Shown: positions 15,892-26,279, numbered from the stretch's first letter. The stretch: 33,690 nt of DNA from Candidatus Endomicrobiellum cryptotermitis (GCA_031257835.1 JAIRNY010000008.1:1-33690), one strand, 5' to 3'. A program made the numbers and translations. Notes: generated from the letters alone by a model not told the origin.

Positions 15892-16851
15892 ATGAAATTA
15901 AAAAATATACAGGATTTATTTGTTCAGGAAGGTAAAAAAACAGACCCCAGAGACAAATCCGTTGTAGAATTGGATTTGCTAAAACGTAAAGAAGAGTATG
16001 ATATTCTTTCTGATAACAAAAAAGCAAATTTTGATACAGAAAGCTTAACAAATCCATATTATGATTCTAGAATTTTATATGGTGATGAAAACTTAGAAAT
16101 TAAAACAGTTATGGTTGGCATAGATATCGAAACGCAAGAGCTTTTACTTGCAAAGAGTTTAATAAATTCTGGCGTTAAAATAGATTTAGTTATAGCTCAC
16201 CATCCTGAAGGGTATGCATACTCTACGTTTAGTAATGTTATAGGTATGCAGGCAGACATTTTAAATAAACAAGGTATCCCTATTAATATTACAGAAAAAA
16301 TTGTTTTTGAAAAAATAAAAGAAGTTTATAGAAGCGTTTTACCTCAAAACAATGAAAGGGTTTATGATGCTGCAAAGTTGTTAGATGTTCCTTTGATGAC
16401 AGCTCACACTATTGCAGATAATCATGTAGCCTCATTTTTACAAGATAAAATTGACAATTTAACCCCTGTATATTTAAAAGAGATTGTTGAACTGCTTGAA
16501 AGTTTTTCGGAATATCAGCATGCAATAAAAATAGGACATGCCCCATTTATTCTTAGTGGGAATAGTTATTCTAAGTGTGGAAAAGTTTTTGTTGATATGA
16601 CAGGTGGTACAGAAGGGCCTATAGAGTCTTTTGAAAAGCTTGCTATAGCAGGAATAAGTACTGTAGTTGTAATGCATTTGAGTCCAAAAGCTGTAAAAGA
16701 AGCTGAAAAACATCATTTAAATATTGTCTTAGCAGGGCATATTTCTTCTGATAATTTAGGATTAAATTTGCTTTTTGATAAGTTGGAAAAGAAATTTGTT
16801 CAAAAACTTGAATTTGTAGAATGTTCAGGTTTTAGAAGATTTAGAAGATAA
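15892..16851 (+). CDS. NIF3-like (DUF34) protein
   Basis: A 319-residue member of the NIF3/DUF34 metal-binding family, sometimes labelled GTP cyclohydrolase 1 type 2, whose cellular role is unsettled. Metal-ligand signatures are visible: LVIAHHPEGYAY around residue 100 and LAGHISSDNLGLNLL near residue 280. The middle has PLMTAHTIADNHV and KVFVDMTGGTEGP. The N-terminal 60 residues are charged and look like an extension. It lies two bases before dnaG, so translation is probably coupled. Its place in the operon suggests it is expressed with primase and sigma factor, but it does not prove a role in replication. Confidence 0.88.
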   Translation: MKLKNIQDLFVQEGKKTDPRDKSVVELDLLKRKEEYDILSDNKKANFDTESLTNPYYDSRILYGDENLEIKTVMVGIDIETQELLLAKSLINSGVKIDLVIAHHPEGYAYSTFSNVIGMQADILNKQGIPINITEKIVFEKIKEVYRSVLPQNNERVYDAAKLLDVPLMTAHTIADNHVASFLQDKIDNLTPVYLKEIVELLESFSEYQHAIKIGHAPFILSGNSYSKCGKVFVDMTGGTEGPIESFEKLAIAGISTVVVMHLSPKAVKEAEKHHLNIVLAGHISSDNLGLNLLFDKLEKKFVQKLEFVECSGFRRFRR

Positions 16852-16853
16852 AA

Positions 16854-18602
16854 ATGGCAATACCTGATGATATAATTGAAAAAATAAGATTATCTAACAA
16901 TATAGAGTTAGTAGTAAGAGAATACATCCCTGATTTGAAAAGAGTTGGGCGTAATTGGCAGGCATGTTGTATTTTCCATAATGAAAAAACCCCTTCTTTT
17001 ATTATAAGTCCTGAAAAAGGTATTTTTAGATGTTTTGGTTGTAATGTTTCTGGCAATGTTTTTAAGTTTGTTATGCTTGCTGACAATATCTCTTGGATTG
17101 AGGCTGTAAAAAAACTTGCTAAGAAAGCAAATATTACAATACAAGATGTAAAACAAAACTCTCGAACTACTTCGCAAAGACTTTTGCTACTTGACATATT
17201 GGAAAATTCAGCTATATTTTACCATAGATGTTTAATGGAAAATGCTACTGCAAAAAAAGCGATGGACTATCTTATAAAGCGTGGGATTAGTCGCGATACG
17301 ATAGTTAAGTTTAAAATAGGTTTTTGTCCAAAGGGACAACTTATACAAGCAGCTATAAAAAAACGTTTTACAGTTGAAAATCTTATTAAAGCAGGCATAA
17401 TAACAAAAACATATAAAGGAACTTTTTTTGAATATATGTCGGGAAGAATAGTGTTTCCTATTTTTGATGTTCAAGGTAGAGTTGTAGCATTTGGAGGGAG
17501 AACTCTTACAGATCAACAGCCAAAATATATAAACACTCCTGAAACAACTATTTATTCAAAATCGTCTAATTTGTATGGTTTGTTTCAAACTTTGCCACAA
17601 TTACGCAAGGAAAGAAGAATTATTGTACTTGAAGGTTATATGGATGTTATTATTCCGCAACAGTTTGGTGTTGTAGGGACTGTTGCTAGTTTAGGTACGG
17701 CTTTTACACAAAAACATGCTAAGTTAATTTCAAGGTATGCAGATAGCGTTACTTTGCTTTTTGATTCAGATAGTGCAGGTAGAACTGCTGCTCAGAGGTC
17801 TCTTGAAATTTTAGTTGAGGAAGTTATAGATACAAGAGTGTCCTCTTTGCCAGAAAATGTTGATGCAGACGAATATTTAAATCAATATGGGAAAGAAGCG
17901 TTTCTAAGGCTTATTGATACTACTTCTAAAAGTGCAATAGATTTTATGATTGCCAGAGTTTATGGTAGTCAAAAGGATAAATCACCTGAAATTAAAGCAA
18001 AAGCCGTATCAAATCTTTTAGATTTTGTATCAAAAAGTGGTAATATTGTAGTTCAAAGTGAGTGGATAAAAAGTATTTCACAATGTCTAAATGTTGATGA
18101 AGCAATTATTTATAAAGAGTTTAAAAAGAAAAAAACATTAAAATTTAATGGATATACGAAAGAAGAAAATGTAAGTTTAAGTAAAATAATTAATAAAAAT
18201 AAAAAACTTTCTATGTCTTTAGAAGAAAATTTGTTAAGTATTGTTCTAAATAATAGAGAATTTGTTGAAAGAGTCAATGTAGATTGTTTTTTTGATGCTA
18301 GATGTAAAAAGGTTTTTGAATTTATTTCTGCAGGTTTGAACGATGCTGAAATTATAAATTTGCTTTCACAAGATGATGCAAATTGGTTTTCAGAGGTTAC
18401 TTTAAATAGTATTAAGTACAATAATGTAAACGAAGCTTTTAACACTATTTTAAGAGATATTGAATTAAATATTTTTAAAAGAAGAAGAGCGGCATTAGAA
18501 AAAGAGATTCTTCTTATGACGGAAGGTAAAAAAGAAAAAGACGAGGAGTTGTTTGACGAATATAAAAAACTAACAGCCCTTTTAAAGGGATCAGGGAAAT
18601 AA
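16854..18602 (+). CDS. dnaG: DNA primase
   Basis: Synthesises RNA primers for replication. The N-terminal zinc finger is C39-x2-H42-x17-C60-x2-C63 within a [18 protein letters not shown] context. The catalytic core has [20 protein letters not shown], and the TOPRIM domain has VLEGYMDVI (about residue 260, catalytic Glu) and [12 protein letters not shown] (about residue 303, metal-binding Asp pair). The C-terminal part is lysine-rich and divergent, as usual for the helicase-binding domain. Length 582 is normal. It is translationally linked to its neighbours: the ATG is two bases after the NIF3 stop, and its stop is one base before the rpoD ATG. Confidence 0.97.
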   Translation: MAIPDDIIEKIRLSNNIELVVREYIPDLKRVGRNWQACCIFHNEKTPSFIISPEKGIFRCFGCNVSGNVFKFVMLADNISWIEAVKKLAKKANITIQDVKQNSRTTSQRLLLLDILENSAIFYHRCLMENATAKKAMDYLIKRGISRDTIVKFKIGFCPKGQLIQAAIKKRFTVENLIKAGIITKTYKGTFFEYMSGRIVFPIFDVQGRVVAFGGRTLTDQQPKYINTPETTIYSKSSNLYGLFQTLPQLRKERRIIVLEGYMDVIIPQQFGVVGTVASLGTAFTQKHAKLISRYADSVTLLFDSDSAGRTAAQRSLEILVEEVIDTRVSSLPENVDADEYLNQYGKEAFLRLIDTTSKSAIDFMIARVYGSQKDKSPEIKAKAVSNLLDFVSKSGNIVVQSEWIKSISQCLNVDEAIIYKEFKKKKTLKFNGYTKEENVSLSKIINKNKKLSMSLEENLLSIVLNNREFVERVNVDCFFDARCKKVFEFISAGLNDAEIINLLSQDDANWFSEVTLNSIKYNNVNEAFNTILRDIELNIFKRRRAALEKEILLMTEGKKEKDEELFDEYKKLTALLKGSGK

Positions 18603-18603
18603 A

Positions 18604-20322
18604 ATGACAAAAAAAGATTCATTTAAAAATTTAATTGATTTTGGAAGAAAGCAAGGTTATCTTACTTATGAGGACATAAGTAACACTATTCCCCAAAAAT
18701 CTATTGTTGCAGAAAAAATAGACAGTTTTTTTGTGACTTTAGATGATTTAGGTATTAAAGTTGTAGATAATAAAGAATATTTAGAAGAAAGGATGCAAAA
18801 AGATGCCGAAACTATAGAACAATCCGCTAAAGGTTCTAAAGGGGAAGAAGATATAAATCCTGTTAGAATGTACTTAAGTGAAATGGCTAAGGTGCCTCTT
18901 TTAGAAAGAAGTGTAGAGGTTGAACTTGCAAAAAATATAAGAGAGAATGAAAAAAAATTAAAATTAATAGTTTTAGAATCTCCTCTTATTATAAAAGAGA
19001 TAAGAAACTGGGAGACTCTTATAGGGCAACAAGAAATGACAACAAAAGAGCTTATGCCTAGAGGTAGAAAATCTCAAGCTCAGCTCAGAGGTATGAGAGT
19101 AAAAATTAAAACTGTTGTTAAAAAAATAAATGTCATAGAAAAGAATATAAACACTTATGAAAATAAACTAAAAGGAAAAATTTCAGTTAAAGATAAAGAA
19201 AACTATTTAAACAAAATAAAAGAATTACGTTTAGAAATTGTTAAGTTGATAGTAGGCCTTAACTTAAATCAAGATAAAATAAAAAGGCTTATTAATAAAA
19301 TTAAAACGACAGCTCAAAAATTGAATGAAATAAAAAATGATCTAAAAAGATTTGAACGTAAGTACAAAAATCCTGTTTCAAAAATTAAAGCTTTGTATAA
19401 GAGTTACGAGATAGGTAAAATTTTTGCAGTGGATTTTAAAAAACATACAGGAGCTACTGTAAAAGATGTAAAAGAAGATATGGAAAGAGCACAATTTCTT
19501 TTAGATAAAAAAGCCAATATGCAAGAAAGTTTTGTTATAAGCACAGAAGAAATGATAGAAACAGATAGAAAAATTAGAGAGCTTGAAGATATTATCCATA
19601 GAGATAAAATGAAACTTATTGAAGCCAACTTTAGGCTTGTTGTTTCTATTGCTAAAAAGCATGTTGGAATAAGTAATTTAGAATTATCAGATTTAATTCA
19701 AGAAGGAAATCTCGGTCTTTCAAAAGCAGTTGAAAAATTTGAATGGAAAAGAGGTTTTAAATTTTCAACCTATGCAACGTGGTGGATAAGACAAGCTATT
19801 AACCGAGCTATTGCAGATCAAGCAAGGACTATTAGAATTCCTGTCCATATGAAAGAACTTATTTCAAAACTTACAAAATTTAAAAAGAAGTTTCAGCAAG
19901 ACATAGGTAGAGAGCCAACTATTGAGGACTGTGCGAAAGTTTTAAAGTTTTCTCCAGATAAAATTAGGAAAATATTAAAGATGATGAAAGAGCCCGTTTC
20001 TCTTGCAACACCTGTTGGTGAAGAAGATGACTCTCGTCTTGAAGATTTTGTAGAGGATCACAATAGTCCAAGTCCTGTTGCTAAAATGCAACAATATAGG
20101 CTTGAACTTGAACTAGAAAAAGTTTTAAATACTTTAACCCCAAGAGAAGCTGAAATAATAACTTTAAGGTATGGTGTAGGTGTTGGTTATCCTAGCACTC
20201 TAGAAGAGATTGGCAAGAAGTTCGGCATTACAAGAGAAAGGGTAAGGCAAATAGAAGCAAAAGCCATAAGAAAGTTAAGGCACCCTAGCAGGAGTAAATC
20301 TTTAAGAGAATATTTGGATTAA
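18604..20322 (+). CDS. rpoD: Primary RNA polymerase sigma factor (sigma-70)
   Basis: Main sigma factor directing core polymerase to housekeeping promoters. Region 1.2 is [18 protein letters not shown] (about residues 84-101). A long lysine-rich, helical non-conserved region follows (about 110-330). Region 2 is [20 protein letters not shown] and [20 protein letters not shown], then [10 protein letters not shown]; region 3 is [15 protein letters not shown]; region 4 is [14 protein letters not shown] and [20 protein letters not shown]. An N-terminal region 1.1-like segment is present in the first 60 residues. At 572 residues it is complete. A GGGAAAT site before the ATG overlaps the end of dnaG. 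Confidence 0.97.
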   Translation: MTKKDSFKNLIDFGRKQGYLTYEDISNTIPQKSIVAEKIDSFFVTLDDLGIKVVDNKEYLEERMQKDAETIEQSAKGSKGEEDINPVRMYLSEMAKVPLLERSVEVELAKNIRENEKKLKLIVLESPLIIKEIRNWETLIGQQEMTTKELMPRGRKSQAQLRGMRVKIKTVVKKINVIEKNINTYENKLKGKISVKDKENYLNKIKELRLEIVKLIVGLNLNQDKIKRLINKIKTTAQKLNEIKNDLKRFERKYKNPVSKIKALYKSYEIGKIFAVDFKKHTGATVKDVKEDMERAQFLLDKKANMQESFVISTEEMIETDRKIRELEDIIHRDKMKLIEANFRLVVSIAKKHVGISNLELSDLIQEGNLGLSKAVEKFEWKRGFKFSTYATWWIRQAINRAIADQARTIRIPVHMKELISKLTKFKKKFQQDIGREPTIEDCAKVLKFSPDKIRKILKMMKEPVSLATPVGEEDDSRLEDFVEDHNSPSPVAKMQQYRLELELEKVLNTLTPREAEIITLRYGVGVGYPSTLEEIGKKFGITRERVRQIEAKAIRKLRHPSRSKSLREYLD

Positions 20323-20328
20323 CTCATT

Positions 20329-20363
20329 ATATAGATATGAGTGGTAAATTTTTATTTCAATAG
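20329..20363 (+). pseudogene. Autotransporter barrel fragment
   Basis: ATATAGATATGAGTGGTAAA with the next nine bases matches 823-851 of the left-edge autotransporter at 26 of 29 positions, encoding IDMSGKFLF against IDMSSKFIF. It ends in a stop after FQ. A second barrel gene or a recombined copy must once have lain here, immediately after the rpoD stop. Confidence 0.5.
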
Positions 20364-20806
20364 AAAGGGTATAAGCCAGAGATCAGAGGTAACCTCTAGT
20401 CAATAAGTGCAATTAAGTTTTTTGTTAATAGTTGTGCAAGTGTGGTGATAGATGTAGCATATCTAGAAAAAAGACTAGGCACAATTCAGATAGTTTTTTA
20501 TTCTTGAGAATTTTGGATTTCCAATGTTTAGAACAAAGTAAAAGTAAACAATAGTTTCAAAGTAGGAATATGTAAAAATAACCTGTTTTGGTAAAAAAGT
20601 AAAATAGGATAGAATAAATTAGTAAAATTGAGAATGATAAAAAGATAAATTTAAAAGTTTACGCATATATTCTCAGTAACGTATTTTTAAAGAAGAGGCA
20701 GCGTTTGCTATTTATTTGCATGAAGACGGATTTAGTGATGGAACAGTATTAGAGTTTTAGCACACGCAAAACAATAACACTTCTAACTTTAAATATCTAG
20801 ATAAGA

Positions 20807-20855
20807 CTGTTATTAGTTGAAAAAAAATAGCAAACTAGCCAATAATAGTTTTTTT
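20807..20855 (+). terminator. Possible rho-independent terminator
   Basis: CTGTTATTAG (20807-20816) and CCAATAATAG (20839-20848) pair over 10 bp with two G-T pairs and a 22-base loop, followed by seven T. It is 485 bases beyond rpoD, so its gene is uncertain. Confidence 0.35.
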
Positions 20856-20994
20856 AAGATAATAAGTTTTTGTATAATAATTTGGAATTAAAACCGGTCA
20901 AGTCAGGAAACCAGTAGCAACTTTATTTTTTTATTCAAAATGTTATAACCAAAATAGTTAAGTCAGAAACAAAAGCCGTGCGGTTTGTTCTAAA

Positions 20995-22206
20995 TCAAAT
21001 ATCCCATATAGAAATAGAGTTGGCGTTTTCTGTTAAAGGGCGTGGTCTGTCCGTAAGACAAATTAAACTTCCATACCCTGTTTTTTCAATCTTTGCAAAC
21101 TTTTCAAAAGCATGAATGTCATTTTTATTAGGATTGGAGGTCTTCTTTATTTCAATAGGATAAAATTCCCCGTCTCTTTCTATTAATAAATCAATTTCAA
21201 TTTGATTGGAATCTCTATAATAATATAGCGATGGAAACAAACCGTTATGGTGGTAAGATTTAATTATCTCAGAAATCACAAATGTTTCAAAAAAAGCTCC
21301 ACTCATTGCTCCTGTTTCTAAACTTTTTGAAATATTCCAAGATGCAAGATAAGCGCATAAACCAGTGTCAGTAAAATAAAGCTTAGGTTTTTTTGTAAAC
21401 CGTTTTGCGATATTTTTATAATATGGTTTTAATAAATATACAATCCCTGAAGTTTCAAGAATAGAAAGCCATTGTTTTGCAGTATTTGGGGAAATTTCAA
21501 CATCTTTTGCAATGTCTGCAATATTTATTTCTTGTCCTGTTCTTGACGCAACAACACTTAAGAATCTTATAAACGACGATACATTTCCTATATTTGTAAT
21601 TTGTTTTACGTCTCTTTCAATATAAGATTGAACGTAAGAAGAATAAAAAAGAGACCACTTATCATCGCTTTCAGTGTCAATTTCTGGGAAAGAACCTTTC
21701 CAGATAATTCTGTATGTTTCGGATAAATCTTTCTTTTCTAGCAAACATGCTGGGGTAAATGCAGGAATAAACGGTTTTTGAATTGCTCCTTTGTTTGCTC
21801 TTTCGTATATTGATAAACCTAACATATTTATAATTGCAATCCTTCCTGCCAAACTTTCTGTAACACCTTTCATAAGAGAGTATTGTTGAGATCCCGTCAT
21901 CCAAATAGTTCCTTTTTTATCGGAATTGTCAACATACATTTTTATATATTTAAATAGTTCAGGAGCGTATTGTATTTCATCTATAAAAACGGGCGGCTTG
22001 TAAGTTTGGAAAAAAAAATCTGCCTCACCTTTTGCAAGAAGTAAATCTTTAGGGTTATCTAAAGTAACATACTGTCTATTATTTTTTTCTATATGCTGAA
22101 GGAGCGTAGTTTTTCCGATTTGCCTCATGCCTGTTAATAGAATAGTTTTAAAACTTTTTGATGCTTCTAAAACAATTTTTTGTAAAGTTCTTTCCTTATA
22201 TACCAC
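20995..22206 (-). CDS. DUF4143 AAA-type ATPase (intact)
   Basis: An ATPase of the AAA_14 + DUF4143 type. Walker A is ILLTGMRQIGKTTLL near the start, Walker B is PVFIDEIQYAPELF, and the sensor is WMTGSQQYSLMKGV with ESLAGRIAIINMLGLS after it. A winged-helix part follows (NTAKQWLSILETSGIVYLL), then the C-terminal DUF4143 domain with YFTDTGLCAYLASW, ETFVISEIIKS, DSNQIEIDLLIERDGEFYPI and EIKKT, where the acidic/lysine residues resemble a PD-(D/E)xK nuclease core. I chose GTG at 22206 because GGAGG lies six bases before it; upstream codons are non-conserved. The family's function is not established (chromosome-associated ATPase or defence-like roles have been suggested). It is a paralogue of the broken gene at 9244. 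Confidence 0.9.
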   Translation of the reverse strand: MVYKERTLQKIVLEASKSFKTILLTGMRQIGKTTLLQHIEKNNRQYVTLDNPKDLLLAKGEADFFFQTYKPPVFIDEIQYAPELFKYIKMYVDNSDKKGTIWMTGSQQYSLMKGVTESLAGRIAIINMLGLSIYERANKGAIQKPFIPAFTPACLLEKKDLSETYRIIWKGSFPEIDTESDDKWSLFYSSYVQSYIERDVKQITNIGNVSSFIRFLSVVASRTGQEINIADIAKDVEISPNTAKQWLSILETSGIVYLLKPYYKNIAKRFTKKPKLYFTDTGLCAYLASWNISKSLETGAMSGAFFETFVISEIIKSYHHNGLFPSLYYYRDSNQIEIDLLIERDGEFYPIEIKKTSNPNKNDIHAFEKFAKIEKTGYGSLICLTDRPRPLTENANSISIWDI

Positions 22207-22696
22207 ACAGCACCTCCACTTATGCAAATTTGCAATATAGCTGCATTTTAGCATAATAGCTTGTTTATAGTCAATGCAAATCTGCAGCATGATTGCTTTT
22301 TTGCATAAATAATCTATTTTCGTATAAAAATAATTGTCCGATTGGTTCTTAACTTCTCAAACGTTTGTGTCCCTATTGGTAACCATTTCATTGCTTGTCC
22401 CTTTTATCTATGCTGTAATATTTGTATTATTTACAAGTGATATGTGCCAGGTTTGGGAATAGAAGTTTATACAGCTGTAGTCGGGAGTGGTTGATGCTGA
22501 TAGTTTAGCGTTTTTGGATACGTTACCTCAAATGGCAGACTATGCGCTATAATTCAAGAATACAATTTTCATTTTTATTTAAAACTGGGCAAGTCAGATA
22601 GTAAAGAAACTCAAATAATTTTTGAACTCAATGATAAATATTTTGTAAAATAGCCTAAATTATGTGCATATTTTAAAACGGTAGTTTTTGTTACAA
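22207..22696. other. Decayed intergenic region
   Basis: Contains a frame without a start (about 22504-22653) reading VFGYVTSNGRLCAII, then QEYNFHFYLKLGKSDSKETQ and FELNDKYFVK before TAG. In another frame (22496-22552) it reads ADSLAFLDTLPQMADYAL before TAA. An AAGTCAGAT motif lies at 22590. No promoter or terminator is convincing. I do not recognise the proteins. Confidence 0.35.
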
Positions 22697-24682
22697 ATGA
22701 TAATAAAAACATTTAATTTTGAAAAATACGTTGACTCTATACTTAAAATAATACCTTTAAACATTGTTATGTTTTTAATGATGACGTTGTACAGGGTATT
22801 TTTTTTCTTTTATTTTAAAAATGGACTTATATTGGACGGACTGTACAGTTCTTTATTTAAATCGTTTATACTGGGTGCTCGGTTTGACATATCCATACTT
22901 GCCTATATAAACTTAGTTGCAATATTCACATTTACTATTTTTCTTATTATAAAGAATTTACTAATATTTAAAATTTCTATGTTTTTCTTAAAAGTTTATT
23001 ATTGTTTAACTTTTTTTGCTATTTTTCTTTTAAATATTATAGATTTTGGATTTTACACATATTTTGGTGGACATATTAATATTTTAATTTTTGACTTTTT
23101 TTTAGATGACACTTTTGCTCTTATAAAAACAATACTTTATGATCACCGCTTTTTTATAGCTTTAATTTCTTTGTTTGTTGCAACTTTTATAATATATAAG
23201 TTAGTTGCATTTACAATGTCCAAACTCACGTCTAAACATAGCATTATAGACACTTCCATACTTAATATTGTAACTAAAACGTTGTCTGTTTTACTTGTGC
23301 CGTTTGTTACGTTTGGTTTAGCTAGAGGTACATTTTCTATGTTTCCTTTAGGTAAATTTTATGCTCAAATATCTAGTCCCCAATTTATAAATGATGTTGC
23401 GTTAACAAGCATACACTCTTTTCAAGATGCGTTGGACACAAAAATTTCTCAAGTAAACAAATATGTTGATATAGCAAAAAAATTTGATGTAAAAAAAGAA
23501 GAAATAGATGTCAACATTTTTAATAAAGTTTCTATTGTTAACACAACAGCGCAAGAAGTAAAACCTAATGTAGTTTTTATTGTTTTGGAAAGTTTTGGCG
23601 AACTGCCAATATTGTACAACAACCACAATTTTGACGTTTTAGGTGAACTTGATAAGCATTTTCAAGAAGATTTTGTTTTTTATAATTTTTTGTCTGCAGG
23701 GACAATAACTGTACACGCTTTAGAATCCACAGTGCTTAACATGCCTCAAAGACCATTTTCTTTGCAAGTTACTCAAACTTCAAAAGCGTTTAAACAGTTT
23801 TCAAGTTCAATGGTTTTGCCATACAAAAAAGCGAACTATTTTACAAAAGCTGTTTATGGGGGAAGTTTGTCATGGAGAAACATAGACAACTTTTTAAAAG
23901 TTCAAGGTTTTGACGAAGTTTATGGGGAAGGTTCTATAAAAAATGAGTATAGACACCAGTGGGGTATAAACGACGCACAATTTTTTGAGTTAGTCTTAAG
24001 AGAACTAAAAAATAGTAATGGTTGTCCTACGTTCATCTATGCAATGTCTACAGCAACTCATCCTCCTTACCAAACGCCTCCATATTACAAACCGTTAAAT
24101 ATTAATATACCTGAAGACATTTTGCGTATGATGCCAGGAGAAACTAAGTATGGCAATAGAATATTTGAAACTTATCAATTTGCAAATAGAGAAGCTGCAA
24201 AGTTTTTAAGTGAAATAAAAAATTCTGAACTTGCTAAAAATACAATTGTTGTAATAACTGGCGATCACAGTTTAAGGGAGTTTAAAGCTACTGTTCCAGA
24301 AGAACTGTTCAAAAAGTATTCAGTTCCCATGTATATGTATGTGCCGGAAAAACTAAGAAAAAATATGGACGTAACCCTTAGTGGTTGCCATATGGACATT
24401 GCTCCTACGTTGTACGATTTATCCCTTTCACAAGTGGAATACGTTGCAGCAGGCCAAAGTCTGGTAGAAGATAATATAAACCATATTGCTTTTAACAGTG
24501 ACGGATTTATAGTGTCTAAAGATAAAGCTGTTTTATATAATCCTGACAACACAAACACAATATACTTTAATTTTGACACTAAAACTAAAATGTTGGAAAT
24601 AACACAAGAAACGCAAGAACACCAAGAAATGCTTAAATATTATAAAAAAGTAGTTGCTACTTCAAACGAATATTTAAATTAA
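22697..24682 (+). CDS. LTA-synthase-like membrane sulfatase/phosphotransferase
   Basis: A 661-residue membrane enzyme of the alkaline-phosphatase superfamily. About five hydrophobic helices fill the first 210 residues, followed by an extracytoplasmic catalytic domain. PNVVFIVLESFGELP provides the first metal-binding Glu; SAGTITVHALESTVLNMP contains the expected nucleophile threonine; HQWGINDAQFFE, TATHPPYQ, NTIVVITGDHSLREF (metal-binding D/H) and SGCHMDIAPTLYDLSL complete the fold. In Gram-positives such enzymes polymerise lipoteichoic acid; in a Gram-negative cell a phosphoglycerol or phosphoethanolamine transfer to periplasmic glycans or lipids is more likely. ATG at 22697 is preferred to the TTG at 22688, although no strong ribosome site is visible. 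Confidence 0.88.
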   Translation: MIIKTFNFEKYVDSILKIIPLNIVMFLMMTLYRVFFFFYFKNGLILDGLYSSLFKSFILGARFDISILAYINLVAIFTFTIFLIIKNLLIFKISMFFLKVYYCLTFFAIFLLNIIDFGFYTYFGGHINILIFDFFLDDTFALIKTILYDHRFFIALISLFVATFIIYKLVAFTMSKLTSKHSIIDTSILNIVTKTLSVLLVPFVTFGLARGTFSMFPLGKFYAQISSPQFINDVALTSIHSFQDALDTKISQVNKYVDIAKKFDVKKEEIDVNIFNKVSIVNTTAQEVKPNVVFIVLESFGELPILYNNHNFDVLGELDKHFQEDFVFYNFLSAGTITVHALESTVLNMPQRPFSLQVTQTSKAFKQFSSSMVLPYKKANYFTKAVYGGSLSWRNIDNFLKVQGFDEVYGEGSIKNEYRHQWGINDAQFFELVLRELKNSNGCPTFIYAMSTATHPPYQTPPYYKPLNINIPEDILRMMPGETKYGNRIFETYQFANREAAKFLSEIKNSELAKNTIVVITGDHSLREFKATVPEELFKKYSVPMYMYVPEKLRKNMDVTLSGCHMDIAPTLYDLSLSQVEYVAAGQSLVEDNINHIAFNSDGFIVSKDKAVLYNPDNTNTIYFNFDTKTKMLEITQETQEHQEMLKYYKKVVATSNEYLN

Positions 24683-24700
24683 AAATGCTGGAGGCTATTT

Positions 24701-25261
24701 ATGCAAGTTCTTATGATTATTGTTGTTTTAATTGTCCTTATAGGAGCATACGTACTTTCAATTTACAACAAACTTGTAACTTTTAAAAATAGGGTAATAG
24801 AATCTTGGAGCGACGTAGAAGTGCAAATGAGGCGTCGTTACGACTTGATACCTAACCTTGTTGAAACTATTAAAGGTTACGCCTCACATGAAAAAAATAC
24901 TTTAGATGCGGTTATAAAAGCTAGAAATACAGCTGTTAGTGTGACTGGTATTGAAGATAAAGCAAAAGCAGAAAATATTTTGTCTGGCACGTTAAAGTCT
25001 CTTTTTGCACTATCTGAAAATTATCCTAACCTTAAAGCAAACGAGAATTTTTTAGAACTTCAAAAAGAACTTGCAAATACAGAAAACAAAATACAAGCAA
25101 GTCGCAGATTTTACAACTCAAGCGTTCTAGCTTTAAACATCAGGCTTGAAACGTTTCCAAGCAACATTATTGGCAAGATGTTTAATTTTGAAAAACAAAA
25201 TTTCTTTAAATTAAACGAGTCAGAGCAAGATGCAAAAAATCCTGTAAAGGTTTCCTTTTAG
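24701..25261 (+). CDS. LemA family protein
   Basis: A 186-residue protein with one N-terminal membrane helix (about residues 2-22) and a helical domain. Family blocks are YNKLVTFKNRVIESWSDVEV, QMRRRYDLIPNLVETIKGYA, HEKNTLDAVIKAR, ENYPNLKANENFLELQKEL, ENKIQASRRFYN and LETFPSNIIGKMF. GGAGG stands seven bases before ATG. It is 18 bases after the LTA-synthase-like gene and four bases before the M48 protease, a common LemA-protease pairing, so the three probably share a transcript. LemA proteins are thought to act in envelope stress handling; the mechanism is unclear. Confidence 0.95.
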   Translation: MQVLMIIVVLIVLIGAYVLSIYNKLVTFKNRVIESWSDVEVQMRRRYDLIPNLVETIKGYASHEKNTLDAVIKARNTAVSVTGIEDKAKAENILSGTLKSLFALSENYPNLKANENFLELQKELANTENKIQASRRFYNSSVLALNIRLETFPSNIIGKMFNFEKQNFFKLNESEQDAKNPVKVSF

Positions 25262-25265
25262 TTAA

Positions 25266-26279
25266 ATGCCAAAGATTACAACTTATGATTTTATAGGTTC
25301 TAACACTAGAAAGACAGTTTGGTTAATGATATTATTTTTTATTAGTTTAATTGTGCTTGTATATTTAGGAATTTTGTGTGTAAGTCTACTACGACTTGAA
25401 AATATACCAAAAGAGTATTCTCAAATATACACTCAAACTTCTGTGTTTACTCTTGCTAACCAAACTGCAATGTATGTTTTACCTATGGTTTCTGCTGTAG
25501 CAATTTTGTGGATTTTGATAAGCTATTATTCTGGTCACCAGTTTATTTTGTCTACTGTTAAAGCTGTAGAACTTAATAAACAAAACGCTCCAGAAATAGT
25601 AAAAATTGTAGAAGATATAGCTATAACTGCTGGGCTTCCTATGCCTAAAGTGTACTCCATAAATGATACTGGCATGAACGCTTTTGCTACGGGCCAAGAT
25701 CCCGAACATTCTTATGTTGTACTAACTAAAGGAATAATAAACGGGCTAGAAAAAAGCGAGTTAGAAGGTGTTATTGCCCATGAAATGGCACATATAGGCA
25801 ACAGGGACATAAAAATTATGCTTGTAATGGTTGTATGTATTAGTTTTGCAACTATTATTGCAGAAATACTTTTAAGAATTGCATTAGTAACAAGAACAAA
25901 TAGCTCTAAAAATAGTGCAGGTGCAATACAAATGTTTTTGTTTGTTTTTGCAATATCTTTATATGTCTATGGATATTTAGTAGCCCCTTTAATAAGATTT
26001 GCAGTTTCTCGTACCAGGGAATTTCAAGCTGACGCAACAGCAGCTTTAATAACTAGAAATCCGCAAGGGTTGATAAGTGCTTTAGAGAAAATTTCTGGTC
26101 ATTGTGTGGTAAAAAATTTAAGTGATAAACAAGCAATGTCGCCAATGTGTATAGCAAACCCTTTAATAAAAAGTAAACAAAATACTTTCTTTTCAAAAGT
26201 TTCTGGTCTTTTTGCAACTCACCCGCCAATAGAGAAAAGAATACAAGCTCTTAAAATTATGGATGGATACAGACAATAA
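25266..26279 (+). CDS. M48 family metalloprotease (HtpX-like)
   Basis: An integral-membrane zinc protease. Two N-terminal helices (about residues 17-40 and 60-84), the catalytic VIAHEMAHIGNRD with HEMAH at about 171-175, two further helices, and SRTREFQADATAALIT supplying the third zinc ligand Glu. PMPKVYSINDTGMNAFATG precedes the active site and THPPIEKRIQAL closes the protein, both typical of HtpX. At 337 residues it is slightly long because of the N-terminal extension before TM1. It forms a pair with lemA. Likely role: quality control of membrane proteins. Confidence 0.94.
   Translation: MPKITTYDFIGSNTRKTVWLMILFFISLIVLVYLGILCVSLLRLENIPKEYSQIYTQTSVFTLANQTAMYVLPMVSAVAILWILISYYSGHQFILSTVKAVELNKQNAPEIVKIVEDIAITAGLPMPKVYSINDTGMNAFATGQDPEHSYVVLTKGIINGLEKSELEGVIAHEMAHIGNRDIKIMLVMVVCISFATIIAEILLRIALVTRTNSSKNSAGAIQMFLFVFAISLYVYGYLVAPLIRFAVSRTREFQADATAALITRNPQGLISALEKISGHCVVKNLSDKQAMSPMCIANPLIKSKQNTFFSKVSGLFATHPPIEKRIQALKIMDGYRQ

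Larger units (their letters stand above)
20323..20994. other. Decayed region after rpoD
   Basis: No intact gene in 670 bases. It contains a barrel relic (20329-20363), protein-like frames without starts such as SAIKFFVNSCASVVIDVAYL (about 20396-20500) and AAFAIYLHEDGFSDGTVLEF (about 20699-20760), a fragment resembling the interspersed repeat (AATAGCAAACTAGCCAATAA, about 20827), and two AAGTCAG motifs (about 20897 and 20959). Confidence 0.4.
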
